DNA of 64,000 nt from Tetrastigma voinierianum (GCA_016808115.1 JAEQBH010004575.1:1-64000), one strand, 5' to 3'. Counted from the stretch's first letter, positions 23,469 to 39,853 are shown. Translations and numbers: made by a program. Notes: a model not told the origin generated them from the letters alone.

Positions 23469-24841
23469 TTAAGAAGATGATGGTGATATGACCTCCAAAA
23501 GGGGCATTGACTCTTCTTGCTGCTGCTCGCCTTGCCAAGTCCAGACAATGTCCTTCAGAGCTGGTCTTATATCCTGTTTCACCATTTTTTGGTACTCCAA
23601 TGTGTCCCCACTGGACTTCTTCACCTCCACCAAATGAAAAGATGGAGTTACCTCAAATATCTCTGCATCAATGGACATTACCCCTTTCCTCAGCCTTCCC
23701 TTGTTCCTCCATTTTCAAATAACCACCATCCTTCTTCTTCACTCAGCTTCTAAACGCTTAGCAACTTCTTCCAGTTTAGAGATTATGGCTGTGGCTGGCT
23801 GCCTGGATGTAAATCTCACTTCTTTCTTTTGCTTATTTGCCTCGAACAAACCGGACAAGTCAAAGCCTGCTGAGAAGGAAATGATGTCAAACGCATTCAA
23901 GTTACTAAGTGTTGCCAATTCTTGATTTTCCCCAGCAGTGGAGCTGGTGCTATTCTCATTAGGACCAAATACAGCCTCAACCTCGAGAGCAGCTGGTTCT
24001 TTCTCCCCAGTTTCAGCTGTCCTCAGGGCAGGATCAAGACCCTTTTGAAACCAAGAGTGTTCCATTATTTTGGCAATGGAAATCCTGGTTTTTGGGTTCG
24101 GATCCAAGATCTTTGAGAGCAACCTTCTTACTTCTTGGGGGAACCAGTTAGGGTATCTAAATTCTGCCTTACCAATCTTCCTATACAACTCCATCAGATT
24201 TGAATCATGAAATGGGAGATAGCCAGCCAACAAAACAAACAAGACCACCCCACATGACCATATATCAGCTTTAGCTCCATCATAGCCTTTTCTATTGATC
24301 ACCTCTGGAGCAACATAGGCAGGTGTCCCACAAGTTGTATGAAGCAAACCATCTTGGTGCTTAGATTCAGCAAGAGCACTCAATCCAAAATCTGAAACTT
24401 TTAGATTCCCGTTCTCATCAAGAAGAAGGTTTTCAGGCTTCAAATCCCGATGATAAACACCTCTACTATGACAGAAATCAACAGCACTGATCAACTGTTG
24501 AAAATACTTCCTTGCAATATCCTCCTTGAGCTTTCCTTTAGCTACCTTGTTGAAGAGCTCCCCTCCTTTAGCATACTCCATGACAAAGTAAATCTTGGCT
24601 TTGCTGGCCATAACCTCATAAAGCTCTACCACATTCAGGTGTCGAACCAGTCTCATTACAGAAATCTCCCGCTTAATCTGATCCACCATCCCGACTCTTA
24701 AAATCTTCTCTTTATCTATTATCTACGAGGAACACTAGTGCCAGTTTTAAGGTTCCTGGCATGTGGTGGACTTAGAGCAAAGGTGCCTTGCCTAATAATT
24801 TCCAATTCATACCGGCATCAAGATACTCCCTTATTTTCCAT
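23469..24841 (-). CDS. CBL-interacting protein kinase (CIPK/SnRK3), intronless, frame interrupted
   Basis: CIPKs are Ser/Thr kinases recruited by calcineurin B-like calcium sensors. Reading starts MENKG at 24841. The central open frame (24689-23739) has HRDLKPENLLL (catalytic loop), SDFGLSALAE, TTCGTPAYVAPEV (activation segment) and ADIWSCGVVLFVLLAGYLPF, then the regulatory NAF motif LNAFDIISFSAGFDLSGLF. The C-terminal PPI-type region (IDAEIFEVTPSFHLVEVKKS...WTWQGE) lies in another frame and ends at 23469. The span of about 457 codons is normal for the family. Odd: the N-terminal lobe is scrambled. The glycine loop reads RQGTFALSPPHARN instead of a G-x-G-x-F-A-K-V type loop, and the segment expected to hold the ATP-binding Lys (before DKEKILRVG) contains stops and an indel. 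A second frame break lies near 23,735. The exact CIPK number is not assigned. Confidence 0.85.
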
Positions 24842-25286
24842 TGCAAATTGAACAACAAGAACACAAGGCAATAAGGGTATTTTTCTCCTGTCAATGCAGT
24901 CTAAGGGATATAAGAATGACCAACCACCTTCAGAAGTCGTGGTTTCAGTACTTGTCCCAAGTGATCTCTGACCAAACAGGGCATTTGAAGATGCAGTTGA
25001 AATGTAGTAAGAGTCGTGTTTCCAATGCAGGGAAAGAATTCTAGGCTCTTATACGCATGTTTCAGCATTCCCTGCTTTTTTTTTGGATGAACCAGAGAAT
25101 AATGATGTAGACGAAAACGAAGACTGCTAAACCAGAACCGGAGGAGACAGAATAATACTCTGTTGAGTGCTTTCACCCGCCAGTACACTTCAATCGCCCT
25201 GAAAGAGTAATTTGAGGAATACATGTTTCTGAACAGAGAACTTTCTTCACATAGTGCTAATCATAATACCAGTTGTGTTGTGCGAT

Positions 25287-25599
25287 AAGGTACACAAATG
25301 TGCCTGAGTTTTCGGCATGCTTACTGCCTCGAATCTTTTTCGATCTCAAAACCTGGGACGCATACTCCATAGTCACCCATCCATGCTTATCCCGTTAAAA
25401 AAAGTCACAAGGCTACAAACTCTTACCCGTGTGACGTGTTTAAACACGGGTTTTAACGATCGTTTGTCCATCCATGACATTTTTTAACGACAGAGACATG
25501 GCTAAACTATAGAAGTAAACATCAGCGCATTCGATCAAAAAAGTTTACGAAGAAAGTGATATACGCGCAAAACTTGATGATTCAGGCACATATCACCCC
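25287..25599. mobile_element. Small inverted-repeat element, copy 1
   Basis: Starts AAGGTACACAAATGTGCCTGA and ends, reverse-complemented, GGGGTGATATGTGCCTGAATCA, so the ends share ATGTGCCTGA. The interior (CGATCTCAAA, CGCATACTCCATAGTCACCCAT, ATCCCGTTAAAAA) is matched by copy 2. No coding capacity. The target duplication is unclear. Confidence 0.5.
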
Positions 25600-25672
25600 A
25601 ATAAAATGTCCCCTAGTGACCCAGTAAACGGCTGGAGATTTTAACATTAGAATACTATGAATAAGGTGCATA

Positions 25673-25960
25673 AATGCCCTTGACTTTTGCACGTATGTCC
25701 CATTATGCATCAAAACTTTTTTCGGTCTCAATATACCTTTGACGATTAATTCCGTAGTCATCAATACCTATCTCGTTAAAAATCTACAATCGTGACCGAA
25801 CACAGACATGTGTGGGGTATTTAATAAACGCTTGTTCTATCCGCAGTCGCGAAGACCGAGCTACTAGCAAATGCCATTCGACAAAAAAAAAAAAAAAAAA
25901 AAAAAAGCTTATGTCGCAAAGCGATATATGGGCAAAAGTCTGTGCGATTTTACAGACCTT
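25673..25960. mobile_element. Small inverted-repeat element, copy 2
   Basis: Starts AAGGTGCATAAATGCCCTTGA and ends, reverse-complemented, AAGGTCTGTAAAATCGCACAG. The order of interior words (CGGTCTCAATA, CCGTAGTCATCAATACC, ATCTCGTTAAAAA) follows copy 1, so the two are diverged members of one family lying 75 bases apart. It contains an A-run at about 25,881-25,905. Confidence 0.5.
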
Positions 25961-26029
25961 AACTCCTAAAATATTAGGAAAATGTACTTTATTTTGCAAT
26001 GATGAGAATAATTACGAGAAAATTTGAGA

Positions 26030-27240
26030 GGAATTTTGAAATTGCTTAAAGCAGGGCAATGAATTAACAGAATTCCAGTAACTGCCTGCAATCATTTGGG
26101 ACTTTTTACTCATTAAATAAGTCAGACTAACTAAAGTGCATGTAAGATTCAGCAGATGAAAAACTGGAAAAATATTCAAGAGTTGCAGGACTACTTTGAG
26201 AAATTTGATAAATGATACGAATATTTTATTTATTTTGGTTCCGTATTTATGCTAAAAAAATAGTTTACCAATTTTTTTCTTTAAAAAAGAATTTCTATAA
26301 AAAGAGGAATATGATTAAAATATACAGAAGAATTTGCATTTATTTCCATAAAAAATAAAATATAAATAATTTTTTATAAAACTAAGCTTGGTATTAAACA
26401 TTTTGTTTGTGTTTGGTTGTTACTTGTTAGAACGTATTAAAGAAAGAAAAATTTTATATTAAAATTTTAAAATCAAATATTATCAAAGCTAATTAGAAAC
26501 TTTTATATTTCAAATTATTTAGATAAGCTAAAATAAACCAAATATGTTTGAAATAGATAAGATAAAATAAATTAAAATAAGTTTGAAATAGATGAGCTGT
26601 AATAAATGTAAATATTGAGATAGTAGATAAAAATTATTTATTGATTTAAGCTGTAATATTTTTTTAGCTTTTTAACTTTTTCTTTTCTTCTACTTTTCTT
26701 TTTTATTGTATTTTCTCTCAAATTTTTCAAAAACCAAACATAGTCATATTGAATATAATATTAAGATAAATCCCAATAAGGGTTGGATATTAATTCTTTA
26801 AATATAAATATTATTCATCCTTTAAATTAAATATTTTAAAATTTAAAAGGGGAAAAAAGAAAAAAAGCAAACAAACCATACAATAAATCCAATAACTAGA
26901 AATTTCACATCCATAAATGATAAGAATAACAAAGTAAACCAAATGAAGAGAAATTTAGATCTTTAAAAAAAGAAAATAAAACAAAGAAAGTTAATTTCAT
27001 GGAATATCAAAATGAAATTTTTATATCATAATCTATGTTTGGAGGAGAAAGCTAGTAAAAATAAAGGAAAAGAAATCAAATACTGCACATTATTTTATAT
27101 TATTTCCAGTTTCCAGAAAATGACAAACAGACTACAACTATGCCAAGTTATGACAGGTTTATGTTTCATTTGGGGCCGAGGTTTTTTTCTGTCTCAGACA
27201 ACGAAAATATCTAAGAATTAAAAAGAATATATTTTTTCGT
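26030..27240. other. A/T-rich intergenic DNA
   Basis: Long A/T-rich stretch with poly-A/T runs and no supported coding, RNA or transposon signal. Confidence 0.5.
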
Positions 27241-27289
27241 TTTCTCAGCAACCAAACAAAGCTTTAGGTAGATAACCAAAAACAAAGAA

Positions 27290-27830
27290 AGGGAGAAAAA
27301 GAGGAAGAAGAAGATGATCTCCCTTCAACAAAAAGCGACACCGATACAGAAAAATGCATCAAAATGCTTTCGTTTGGCAGCTGAGAAACCGGAAGAAAAG
27401 AAAACAAAGCATGAAACCCAGACCTTATACTTTACGTTCGATTAAATAAAAAAAGAAATGGAAATCAACAACGGAGCAAAGCTGAGAATTCTATTCACTG
27501 AGAAGCTAATGCAGATGCACATAATCCTGCTGAATCTATTTTCCTCGATTTTCTGGGGAAACAAACAGGGGAAAAAGAAAAGGAAACACGTATAAATTCC
27601 AAAGAAACACAAACACAGATCTGATTGAAAAAAAAAAAAAAACTCAAATCAAAATAAGAGAAATCGCATTGAATTAGGGAGAGAAAGTACCTTGAAGGAA
27701 AAAAAAACCTCACGACTTTTCTCACTGTAACTGTACAAACTTTCGGACGAAAAACATGTTCCCAACTTTAGAAGATCGAAACCTTACCGCCGGTTTATAT
27801 AAAAATACCATCCCCTGCTTTCCCTGTGAA
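27290..27830 (-). promoter_or_regulatory. Possible promoter and 5' leader of a minus-strand transcript
   Basis: Read on the minus strand there is a TATA box (TTTTTATATAAACC, about 27,796-27,808). A CT/T-rich leader and a strong donor CTTCAAG|GTACTTTC near 27,691 follow. A second stretch near 27,530 (TTCAGCAG|GATTATG) could be an acceptor. No convincing coding sequence follows. It could be a leader exon of the CIPK gene about 3 kb away, an unannotated transcript, or chance. Confidence 0.3.
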
Positions 27831-27839
27831 GAATTGGAA

Positions 27840-32329
<4,490 letters not shown>

Positions 32330-32472
32330 TAGATCATGTAGGGAAGACATGCAGATTCTCATTACATTGATATTGCTTTTGCTTTACAATAATTTGAGAC
32401 AAGAACCTTACAAGAAAGCTCCAGGCCACTTTAAACCATTTCTTTATGGCATTGAAATTAAACAGTAAGAAA

Positions 32473-34237
32473 TTAGGTCAAGATGGAGTTGGGAAGCAGA
32501 AGCCCATCTTGGTGGGTGGTCATGGTGGGCACGTGACAGGCATGGAGTGTGTTGCATATGTCTGTTGTTTCCAAGTATAGCTCCGCGTTCGTGAGGATTA
32601 GTGGCCCATACTCCGAAACCATATTCTTACACTGCCACAAAAGTTTTCCATAATATTAATTAGAAAATAAATATTTACACTTTTAAAAAAAATAATAATA
32701 ATAATTCATAACAGATCAAAGCTCGATCTTTGATTGTTGTCACCTTTTTCACATTGCCCCCCTCACAGCATCACAGCCTTCAAAAGCAACCACATACCCA
32801 CCTGAACACCATTCCCCCCAAAAAAAAAAAAAAACTCCAATCAGAATGCATAAGTAAGTTTGTATGCTTAATTTTTTTTTTTGGGAAAACTATGTTATGG
32901 TTTCATTTCAATTTATATGAAAAATTACGACGAAAGACCTGAAACTGAAATCAAGGCCAGGTTCTTTAACTTAAAGATATTACTAAGACATATGGTAATA
33001 CCGAATATAATTTTCCCAATTTTTTTTTTCAATCGGGAAATGGTCTGAGAAAGCAAGGGGCTGATAGAAGAAGACAGTCACATTAGACAGGACGAACCTG
33101 TCTGTTTGGATCTTTCAACTTAAGTGAAGCTTCTGAAACAGCGCGATGGCAAAGTTCACAAGTACGTTGGAAGAGGGATGGAGAAGCATCCGTCCTAGAA
33201 CAGAGATCGACATCTTGGCAGAAAGTATCAGGTTGCAGCGTTGACACTCCGAAAGAAGAGAGAGCATAATAGTTCACCATAGTCATGCACTGGCCCACCC
33301 ATACCATGTCAAACAATGTTAATCAAAATCTCTTTTTTTTTTTAATAAAAGAAACCAACCAAGATAAGCCTTGTCCTACTGATCACTTGGGGATGGGGTC
33401 AGCTGCATGAAACTTTTATTTTTTCCTTTCCTTTGGAATCATAGTTAATGGTTCATATGTATACCCCGCTTGAGAGTCAAACAAACTAAAAAGATTCCAT
33501 TAGGAACATGTTCAAATAAACAAATAGGGAAGTCCACTATGAACTTTTAAGTATACAAAAAGGGAGCAAATATTCAAATTACAGAAAAAGGTTTCGAATC
33601 TATGACCTTTTGTTAGACAAAGCTTTGATATTATGTTAAATAACCAACTTTTTTAAAAGCTAAAACTTGTAAAATTTGGATTTAACATAAATATCATGCT
33701 TCAAACATATTTTTGAGAAGCGGGGACAGACCAGATATAACACAAAAAAAGAATTTTTTTTAAAAAAAAGTCTGTTTCAGAAGGCAAAAGGACATAGGAA
33801 GTAACTTCGTACCTTCTTCTTCATAGTCCACATCTGGGAGCAGGTACTGTGAAGCAATCCAATGATTTCTGTCTGGGTTTTGTTATCAGTAAGATACCCA
33901 ATTGCCTGAGTAGTGAATTTTTCACACAAGGTACATAACTCCACCAAATCTTCTTCAACATCTTCTCTCTTCAGGGGTTCTATCTCCACACCTGGAACTG
34001 GCAGGCAAATGTATGTTATTATTTATTACACACACAAAAAAAGAAAAAAAAAAAAGAAAAAGAAAAAAAGTAAGATGTATAAAACCATTAGTATTGTTTA
34101 AAGAACTTGCCTGAGAAATCAGAGACCAAAGTAGCTTCACTAGAAGAAAGATCACCAGATGTCAGCAAATGTCTGCCATCACAAGCCCAGCAAATGCCCA
34201 ATACTAAAACAAATAGAAGGCCAACTCTAACGTCCAT
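32473..34237 (-). CDS. Prosaposin-like protein (saposin B domains), copy 1
   Basis: Five exons on the minus strand: 34237-34111, 33997-33813, 33289-33098, 32801-32744 and 32631-32473. Saposin B proteins are small disulfide-bonded lipid-binding proteins that usually work in vacuoles or lysosomes after processing from a precursor. The start MDVRVGLLFVLVLGICWACD is a signal peptide. Domain 1 has CTLC, TCSQ, CMTMVNYYA, FCQDVDLC; domain 2 has CELC, GCDAV, CKNMVSEYGP, ICNTLHAC, so each has the six-Cys pattern and each is split by an intron. Exons 1+2 and exon 3 join in frame (127 = 1 mod 3, 185, 192). Intron 1 has a GC donor (CTCAG|GCAAGT). Exon 4 is 58 bases where the paralogue has 60: it lacks a G in AAGG(G)CTGT and has extra G in AGGGGGGC, which together break the frame. 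Either small assembly errors or a recent lesion. Confidence 0.85.
33575..33655 (-). mobile_element. tRNA-derived SINE-like fragment in intron 2 of saposin copy 1
   Basis: Minus strand reads AACATAATATCAAAGCTTTG...GGTCATAGATTCGAAACC, a box-B-like GGTYNNRGATTCGAA arrangement seen in plant SINE heads. No tail or target duplication identified. Confidence 0.3.
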
Positions 34238-34272
34238 GTTACTCCAATACCTAACATTAAACTGAGCTCAAC

Positions 34273-34283
34273 CTTATATAAAG
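34273..34283 (-). promoter_or_regulatory. TATA box upstream of saposin copy 1
   Basis: CTTTATATAAG on the minus strand, about 40 bases before the ATG at 34237. If it is used, the 5' UTR would be only about 10 bases; otherwise the real promoter lies further up. Confidence 0.4.
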
Positions 34284-34289
34284 ATGGTC

Positions 34290-37028
34290 TGGAGGAGGAT
34301 TTAATTAATTAGTTACGAATCGAGGCAAAAGACAGAAACCAGCTCAGAGATGGAATGATTCTAAACTGCCGGAATTGCTTCCAAGTCAATTGGGTAATCG
34401 AAAGGTGGTAATGATTTATGCAATCCCAAATCTAAGGATGCTGAATCTGCAAGTATTCTTGGGGGGGTCAACGAATGGATACAGAAAAGAGGAAACAACG
34501 TAGAACTAACATGAATTGTTTGCTTCTATATATGTTAACAGGTCGCACTCACTGAGGTTATCACTCACCTTCGCTTTACAAACATACTTTTGTTGATCTT
34601 AGGCAGAGAAGATTTGTTTTGCTGATTCATATCATAAACAAGTGATTTAGATTTAACTATCACATGAGTGTTCATATTGATGAGGTAAATTGACTTTATG
34701 AATGGTATTTACACTCACATGAATTCCTCGAAGTTAAAACTCCATTAAACACCCACACTTATCAAAGTTTTCAATCTCTTTGTGACTTTTTTGATGAGAT
34801 GGACCGGAGTGATTATGGAAGTAAATATTACCCATATCTTGAAACCAAAAAGAAGTTTAAGGGCATTTGTTACCTTATCCCTTTGTTACTTAATTCTTAA
34901 TTTTAATTTAAATTGTTGACTTAAAACCTATGATTTAATTTTTATTTTAGATATTAAATTTATTTAATAAAAATTAACTTAAAATATATTTTAAACTATC
35001 CAATTGATATATTTGTTCTCAAGTAAATTATAATTAGGGAAATGAGTTGAGTCACATTAGAAGCCGTGGAAAATCATGGTGTAATTAATGCGAATGTAGT
35101 GAAAAGGTAAATTGAAAAGTAAATTAAAAGAAAAAGTAAATTTAAAAATAAAATAAATTGTTTTTAATTTATTACTTAAGCTTATTTAACTTTAAATCAT
35201 AGAATTAAGTGAAAGGAAATCATGGAGACGAGTAAGGAAAATCGGGTAAAAAGGTAAAATCAAGATGCAAACTTAAGAATAAACTATTTATTTTGATTAC
35301 TACTTAAAATTATTTTTTACTTTCAATTATACCTTTTAAGTTATTTTCCACATATAATTAATTTAATTGATAACCTAAATCATGTTATCACTTCATTTTA
35401 AAGTATCAAGTTAATGTACTAGTATTAAAAAAGAAGAAGTTAATGTACTAAACATCCACATAATTAGATAATTTATTTATAACGTGTCTGTTTACAAAAA
35501 GGTTTAAAGCATTAAGAATAAAAAATCGATTACGCTGAAGCTAATATTTAGACGCTCAATTATTTTTTACGTTATAAGATATCACATTTAAAACATTTTT
35601 TTGAAAGTAATAATATCAAATTATTGGAGATCATTTAAATGTGACGTCCATGCAAGAAATGATTAGATTACTTATAAATAACATTATAGGCTCCATTTCA
35701 ATTTTCGATTTTATTGTTGAAACTCCAGAAAGCTAATGATTAGCTGCAACAAGTTTTGCTAAACAATACTTTCGTTTTTTCCCAGGTTTTGTCATGAAGA
35801 TGAAGATGGAATCAAGGTCTTGGTCATGGTACCAAAATTTAACCTTTCAATGTGCTATAGAATTGTATCTGGTTTGGCTACTGTTCATCTTCTTTGGATA
35901 TGTATACGTTAATCAATACCATAAAAATTTTCAGAAAACTATGTTGTTGTTACGGGGTCCCATTCAATTTATTTGAAAATTTAAAATATTTTATAAAGAG
36001 TCCAACAAATATTAAGTACAACCTCGATAAATCTTAGGTACTTCTATCTTGAGCTACCATAGGCCCAGAAAGGACAAATACCCCCAATAAATATTTTTCG
36101 AAAAAAATATTCCTTTTATAGCTAAGATGATTTGAACTTAGGTCATATCGGTTGCCCCATCTATAAAGACTAAACCATTAACCTAGGAGTGTAAAAGTTA
36201 CTTAAATTTTCCCCATTAATATCAAATCTTAGTTCCATTATTAATTATCATATGTGTTAGGTATAACCTCATATTTAAGATTTAGGTAAGTCATACTCTA
36301 AGATTTGTTAAACTCTTAATTGGATATTTGTCATATTTGTTAAATAATTTTAAAATTAGAGAACTTGACCTTGTTTTCAAGTCTTTTAACCTTTTTTTTT
36401 TTCAAATAAATTGAAATACAAACCAATAACATAGTTTTCCATCAAAATTTTCCACCCAACTCTTTTCCCTTTTTTGTGGGCAACAAGCTTCACAAGGAAC
36501 CTTTATCATTCATGCACCACTCTGTTTACTTTTTCCCTTGAGGAGATTTTCTAACAAACTTCCTATTTCCCTTTCACCTTTGGGATAATTGTCCTTGACA
36601 GCTCATCCTATCGTCCTTACTCCTTACTCCTTAGTTTGTTGAGGCCTTCTCATTTGAGCTTCTTGTTTTTTTGTTTTAGATTTATTTCAGAAATAGTAGT
36701 AAATACTTCTTACTTTTCCACATTTCATATATAAATAAAAGAATAAATTAAATAAAATACTACTGATTGCTTGTTTGGTTCTCAAAAGATTTGTTGAAAA
36801 TGTAAGAGAAATAAATTAGAATGGAAGAATAACATAAACCAAAAAAATAAAGAAAAATAAAAATTAAATTAAATCCAACAAATTATTTTTATTTATCACC
36901 TCAAAGTCATTTTATTTATTTTAACTCATTAATATAAAAAATAAATAATTTTTTTAAAGCTAATTACTTTTTAATACAATGTAGTAAACTCTCTCCCCTC
37001 TTTATGTCTAGCCATTTTTAACTTTGAC
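34290..37028. other. Intergenic DNA
   Basis: A/T-rich. Around 36,120-36,190 a reverse-oriented 'GATTTGAACTTAGGTC' resembles the box B of a tRNA-derived SINE. No gene supported. Frames of 60 codons (for example near 35,794) have no homology that I recognise. Confidence 0.4.
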
Positions 37029-37154
37029 GCTCTTGTCAAATATGGAGACTTCAACCGTCAAATTTTCTTTCTTGGCTACAAGTTAGATAGCCTAATTTTG
37101 GCTACATCTATCTCATTTTTGCTATAATTAGATATATTGTGTAGGGAGGAAAAT

Positions 37155-39572
37155 CAGAAACCCTAAAATCAAATTTTTTCGAAATAATTTACCGCTATAG
37201 TATAGGTTGATAACTCAAAATTTCTACATCTCTACGATCGAAACGGATCTCACTGCTGATTTATCTCAAATCTATTTACTTTACTTAATTTTGTCAATTA
37301 TGAAATAAATGGGATCGCCGACCAAATAAATAATTTCACGTTCGCGACAGTTCAAAGGATCTCCCAAGATCTAGATTTTTAATAAAATTTCAGAAGAAAT
37401 AACTTGAGTTAAGTCTATAGAAATAATGCGGATCAATCGAGACGAACAAATCCTTTCGGCCAAAATTGGACTTGAGCAAACGTGGACACGTGACGCGATA
37501 TGGGCCACTTATTTAACTTAAGGTTAAGTTGGGGCAAAAGGGGGAAATTAGGGCAAAAAGATCCCACTTTTCTTGGTTTGACCGACAGAGTGAGAGAAGA
37601 GAGAAAAAGGAGAGTCAAGAGTTTCCTTCCAAGATCTATGGAGTTCCGTTGGTCGGTTTTTGTAGGGGCCAAGAACAAAGGTTCACCGCATCGACGAGGG
37701 CTACACGTGGGTGCCGAAAAAGCAAATTTCGTCAAGGTTCCAGACGAGGAGTTCGGGAAATCAAAGGGTTCGAGTTTAGGAAGTGTCCCCGGGGCTTCCT
37801 AGGGTTCCTTCTACGCTCCAAGAGGTAGGGAACTCTTTCTACTTGGGTTTATTTTCCATTTTTGGGCTAGAAATGGTCGAATGTTCGAGTTCCTGTCGAG
37901 CGTCCTTCGCCTAGGCAAGGACACGAGGTCTTCAGAAAGAAGGAGTCTTCGCCTAGGCGAAGGTGGTGTTCGCTTAGACGAAAGTGGTGTTCGCCTAGGT
38001 GAAGGGGTTCACAGGCGAGCAGAGCAGCATGCCCAGGGCGAACACGAGGATTGTCGGGTGGATCTTTCTGGTCCGCCTAGGCGAGGGTGCCGTTCGCCCA
38101 GTAAAAAAAAAAAAAAAAACCACCCCCGCCTAGCGGTAGCTACGCCAGTGAGCCTGTGACTAGTGAGGCCTGTGTTCATGGCCTGTTTTGGGTTGGTTTC
38201 ATGACTCGGTTTGTGATTGTTTGTGGCTTGATTTGGGGCCATTGTATGACTTGTTTGCTAGTGTCATTGCTTAACGAAGAGTGACATGTTTGGATGTCAA
38301 TATGTGTGTTCTAACTTAATTGCATGTGGTGAGTTTATATGTGAAAATGGTTATTACATGGCTTGATTGTGTGTATGTCATTGCTTGAACATAGAATGAC
38401 ATGTTGTATGTTGATGTTGATATATGTGTGCATAATATATTGACATGAATGAAATGATGTATGGAAGTCATATGCAGGTGATGTGATTGTCCATGGCACT
38501 CGGTAAGTGGTGTGGATAGTGTTGTCCATCTAGCATTCATTATACATGTGGCATGATATAACGCAATGGCGCATTGCATTGTATATACACGACATCGTGA
38601 TTAATGAGTGTGAGTGCATGGTTACAAATCACCACATGCTTGTGTTTGATCGCGAGTTCGGTCAAGTGGGACGAAGTCCAATAGAGTCATACAATTGAAT
38701 AATGTGGTAAAGAAAACTTGTCCTGGGTAATAGCAAGTAAGGATAGACACCCCCAAGGGTGAAAGACCCGTTAATTGTGGTTAGACATAATTCTAGCGAT
38801 GAAAGGTTGTAAAAGTGTCTAGGTGTGCTAAGCTTGCGGTGTAACATGAGTATTGAATACAAATAATCATTGAGGTATAACATCCAAAAGTATTTTGGTT
38901 TGAAAACAAATAAATATGTTTTGTAAAATGATCATTGATGTAACGAAATGATGGATTTTATCATGTACGGGCCTTGGCATTGTGTGATAGGAGTCAGTAA
39001 GGACTCGAGGCATGGTACATGCAGATTGAGCCTCATCTCATTTCAAGGCATGACATGTGGTGGGATTCCATAGTAGAAATTACATGTTTTTACTTGAATG
39101 AATGAATGTGGGAATACTTACCATTGCATGTGCACTTAGGTGGGGAGTAGCCCTAGTAAGAAATATTCTCTATTAGGCATGACTCATCCTTTATGGGAAA
39201 ACATTTCAGGTGTAAGGTGTACACTGGTGGACGACGCTCATTCGAGGCCGCAATTGTGAAAAAGGCCAACATGTGGCCTAGGTAAATCTTTTTGTAAAAT
39301 TGTAGAACATTCTAGTTCCGGTATGTAATAATGGTAAGAGAGTCGTGATTGAACTCTTACGAACTGTTTAAATGTAATATTCGCATATTTAACTTAAATA
39401 TGGACAAATGGATCCCGATAAATAAGACTTATTGAGGTGCCATCGAGTTATTCGATATCCACTGGTATTTGATACCGGTTTGGTATCAAAGCTTAGGTAT
39501 GCGATTACCTAAGGTAGTATCTCCGCGGGTTGACGGTTGGTCAACGGGACCCCCAGGTTTTGGGGCATCACA
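37155..39572 (-). mobile_element. Solo Gypsy-type LTR inserted in the Copia 5' LTR
   Basis: On the minus strand it begins TGTGATGCCCCAAAACCTGG and ends GATTTTAGGGTTTC(TG), flanked by AAAAT at 37150-37154 and 39573-39577. Removing it restores the Copia LTR (GGAAAATCA | TTCCACACAT) as in the 3' LTR. It is related to the plus-strand element at 56.2 kb: both open TGTGAYGCCCCAAAA and share ACTCCCCACCTAAGTGCACATG. No internal coding domain or second LTR, so it is a solo LTR of about 2.4 kb. Frames of about 100 codons around 37,430-38,160 are spurious. Confidence 0.75.
37903..38140 (+). repeat. Cluster of CGCCTAGGCG-type palindromes
   Basis: TTCGCCTAGGCAAGG, CTTCGCCTAGGCGAAG (a perfect 16-base palindrome at 37947-37962), TTCGCTTAGACGAAAG, TTCGCCTAGGTGAAGG, TCCGCCTAGGCGAGG and CCCGCCTAGCGG occur within about 240 bases. 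They are variants of one self-complementary word with uneven spacing. An A-run (38,103-38,119) interrupts the cluster. Confidence 0.85.
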
Positions 39573-39853
39573 AAAATCATTCCACACATATCTTGCATTC
39601 TTTTAATTCATAGTGAAGAAGTGATGAAGAGGGAAGAGGGTGAAGGAAGAGAGGTGAAGTGAGAGAAAATTAAGAGCAATTTTCTCGAAGTGTTGTAAAC
39701 ACTATATTTTTCTCCTTATAGTGAAAGATCTGCGGTAGCCCGTGGAGTAGGCAAGTTTATGCCGAACCACGTAAATTTTGTGTGTTGCTTGATTTATTTA
39801 TTTTTGCTCCCTCTCATAAATCTGGCAGATAGGGAATTGTATTATTTCACAAC

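Noticed and set aside
25812..26027. Frames crossing the A-run on both strands near 25.9 kb
   Set aside because: They depend on poly-Lys/poly-Phe from an A-run within a small transposable element.
37430..38245. Overlapping frames of about 75-100 codons on both strands
   Set aside because: They lie inside the solo LTR, overlap on both strands, cross an A-run and palindromes, and have no recognisable domain.
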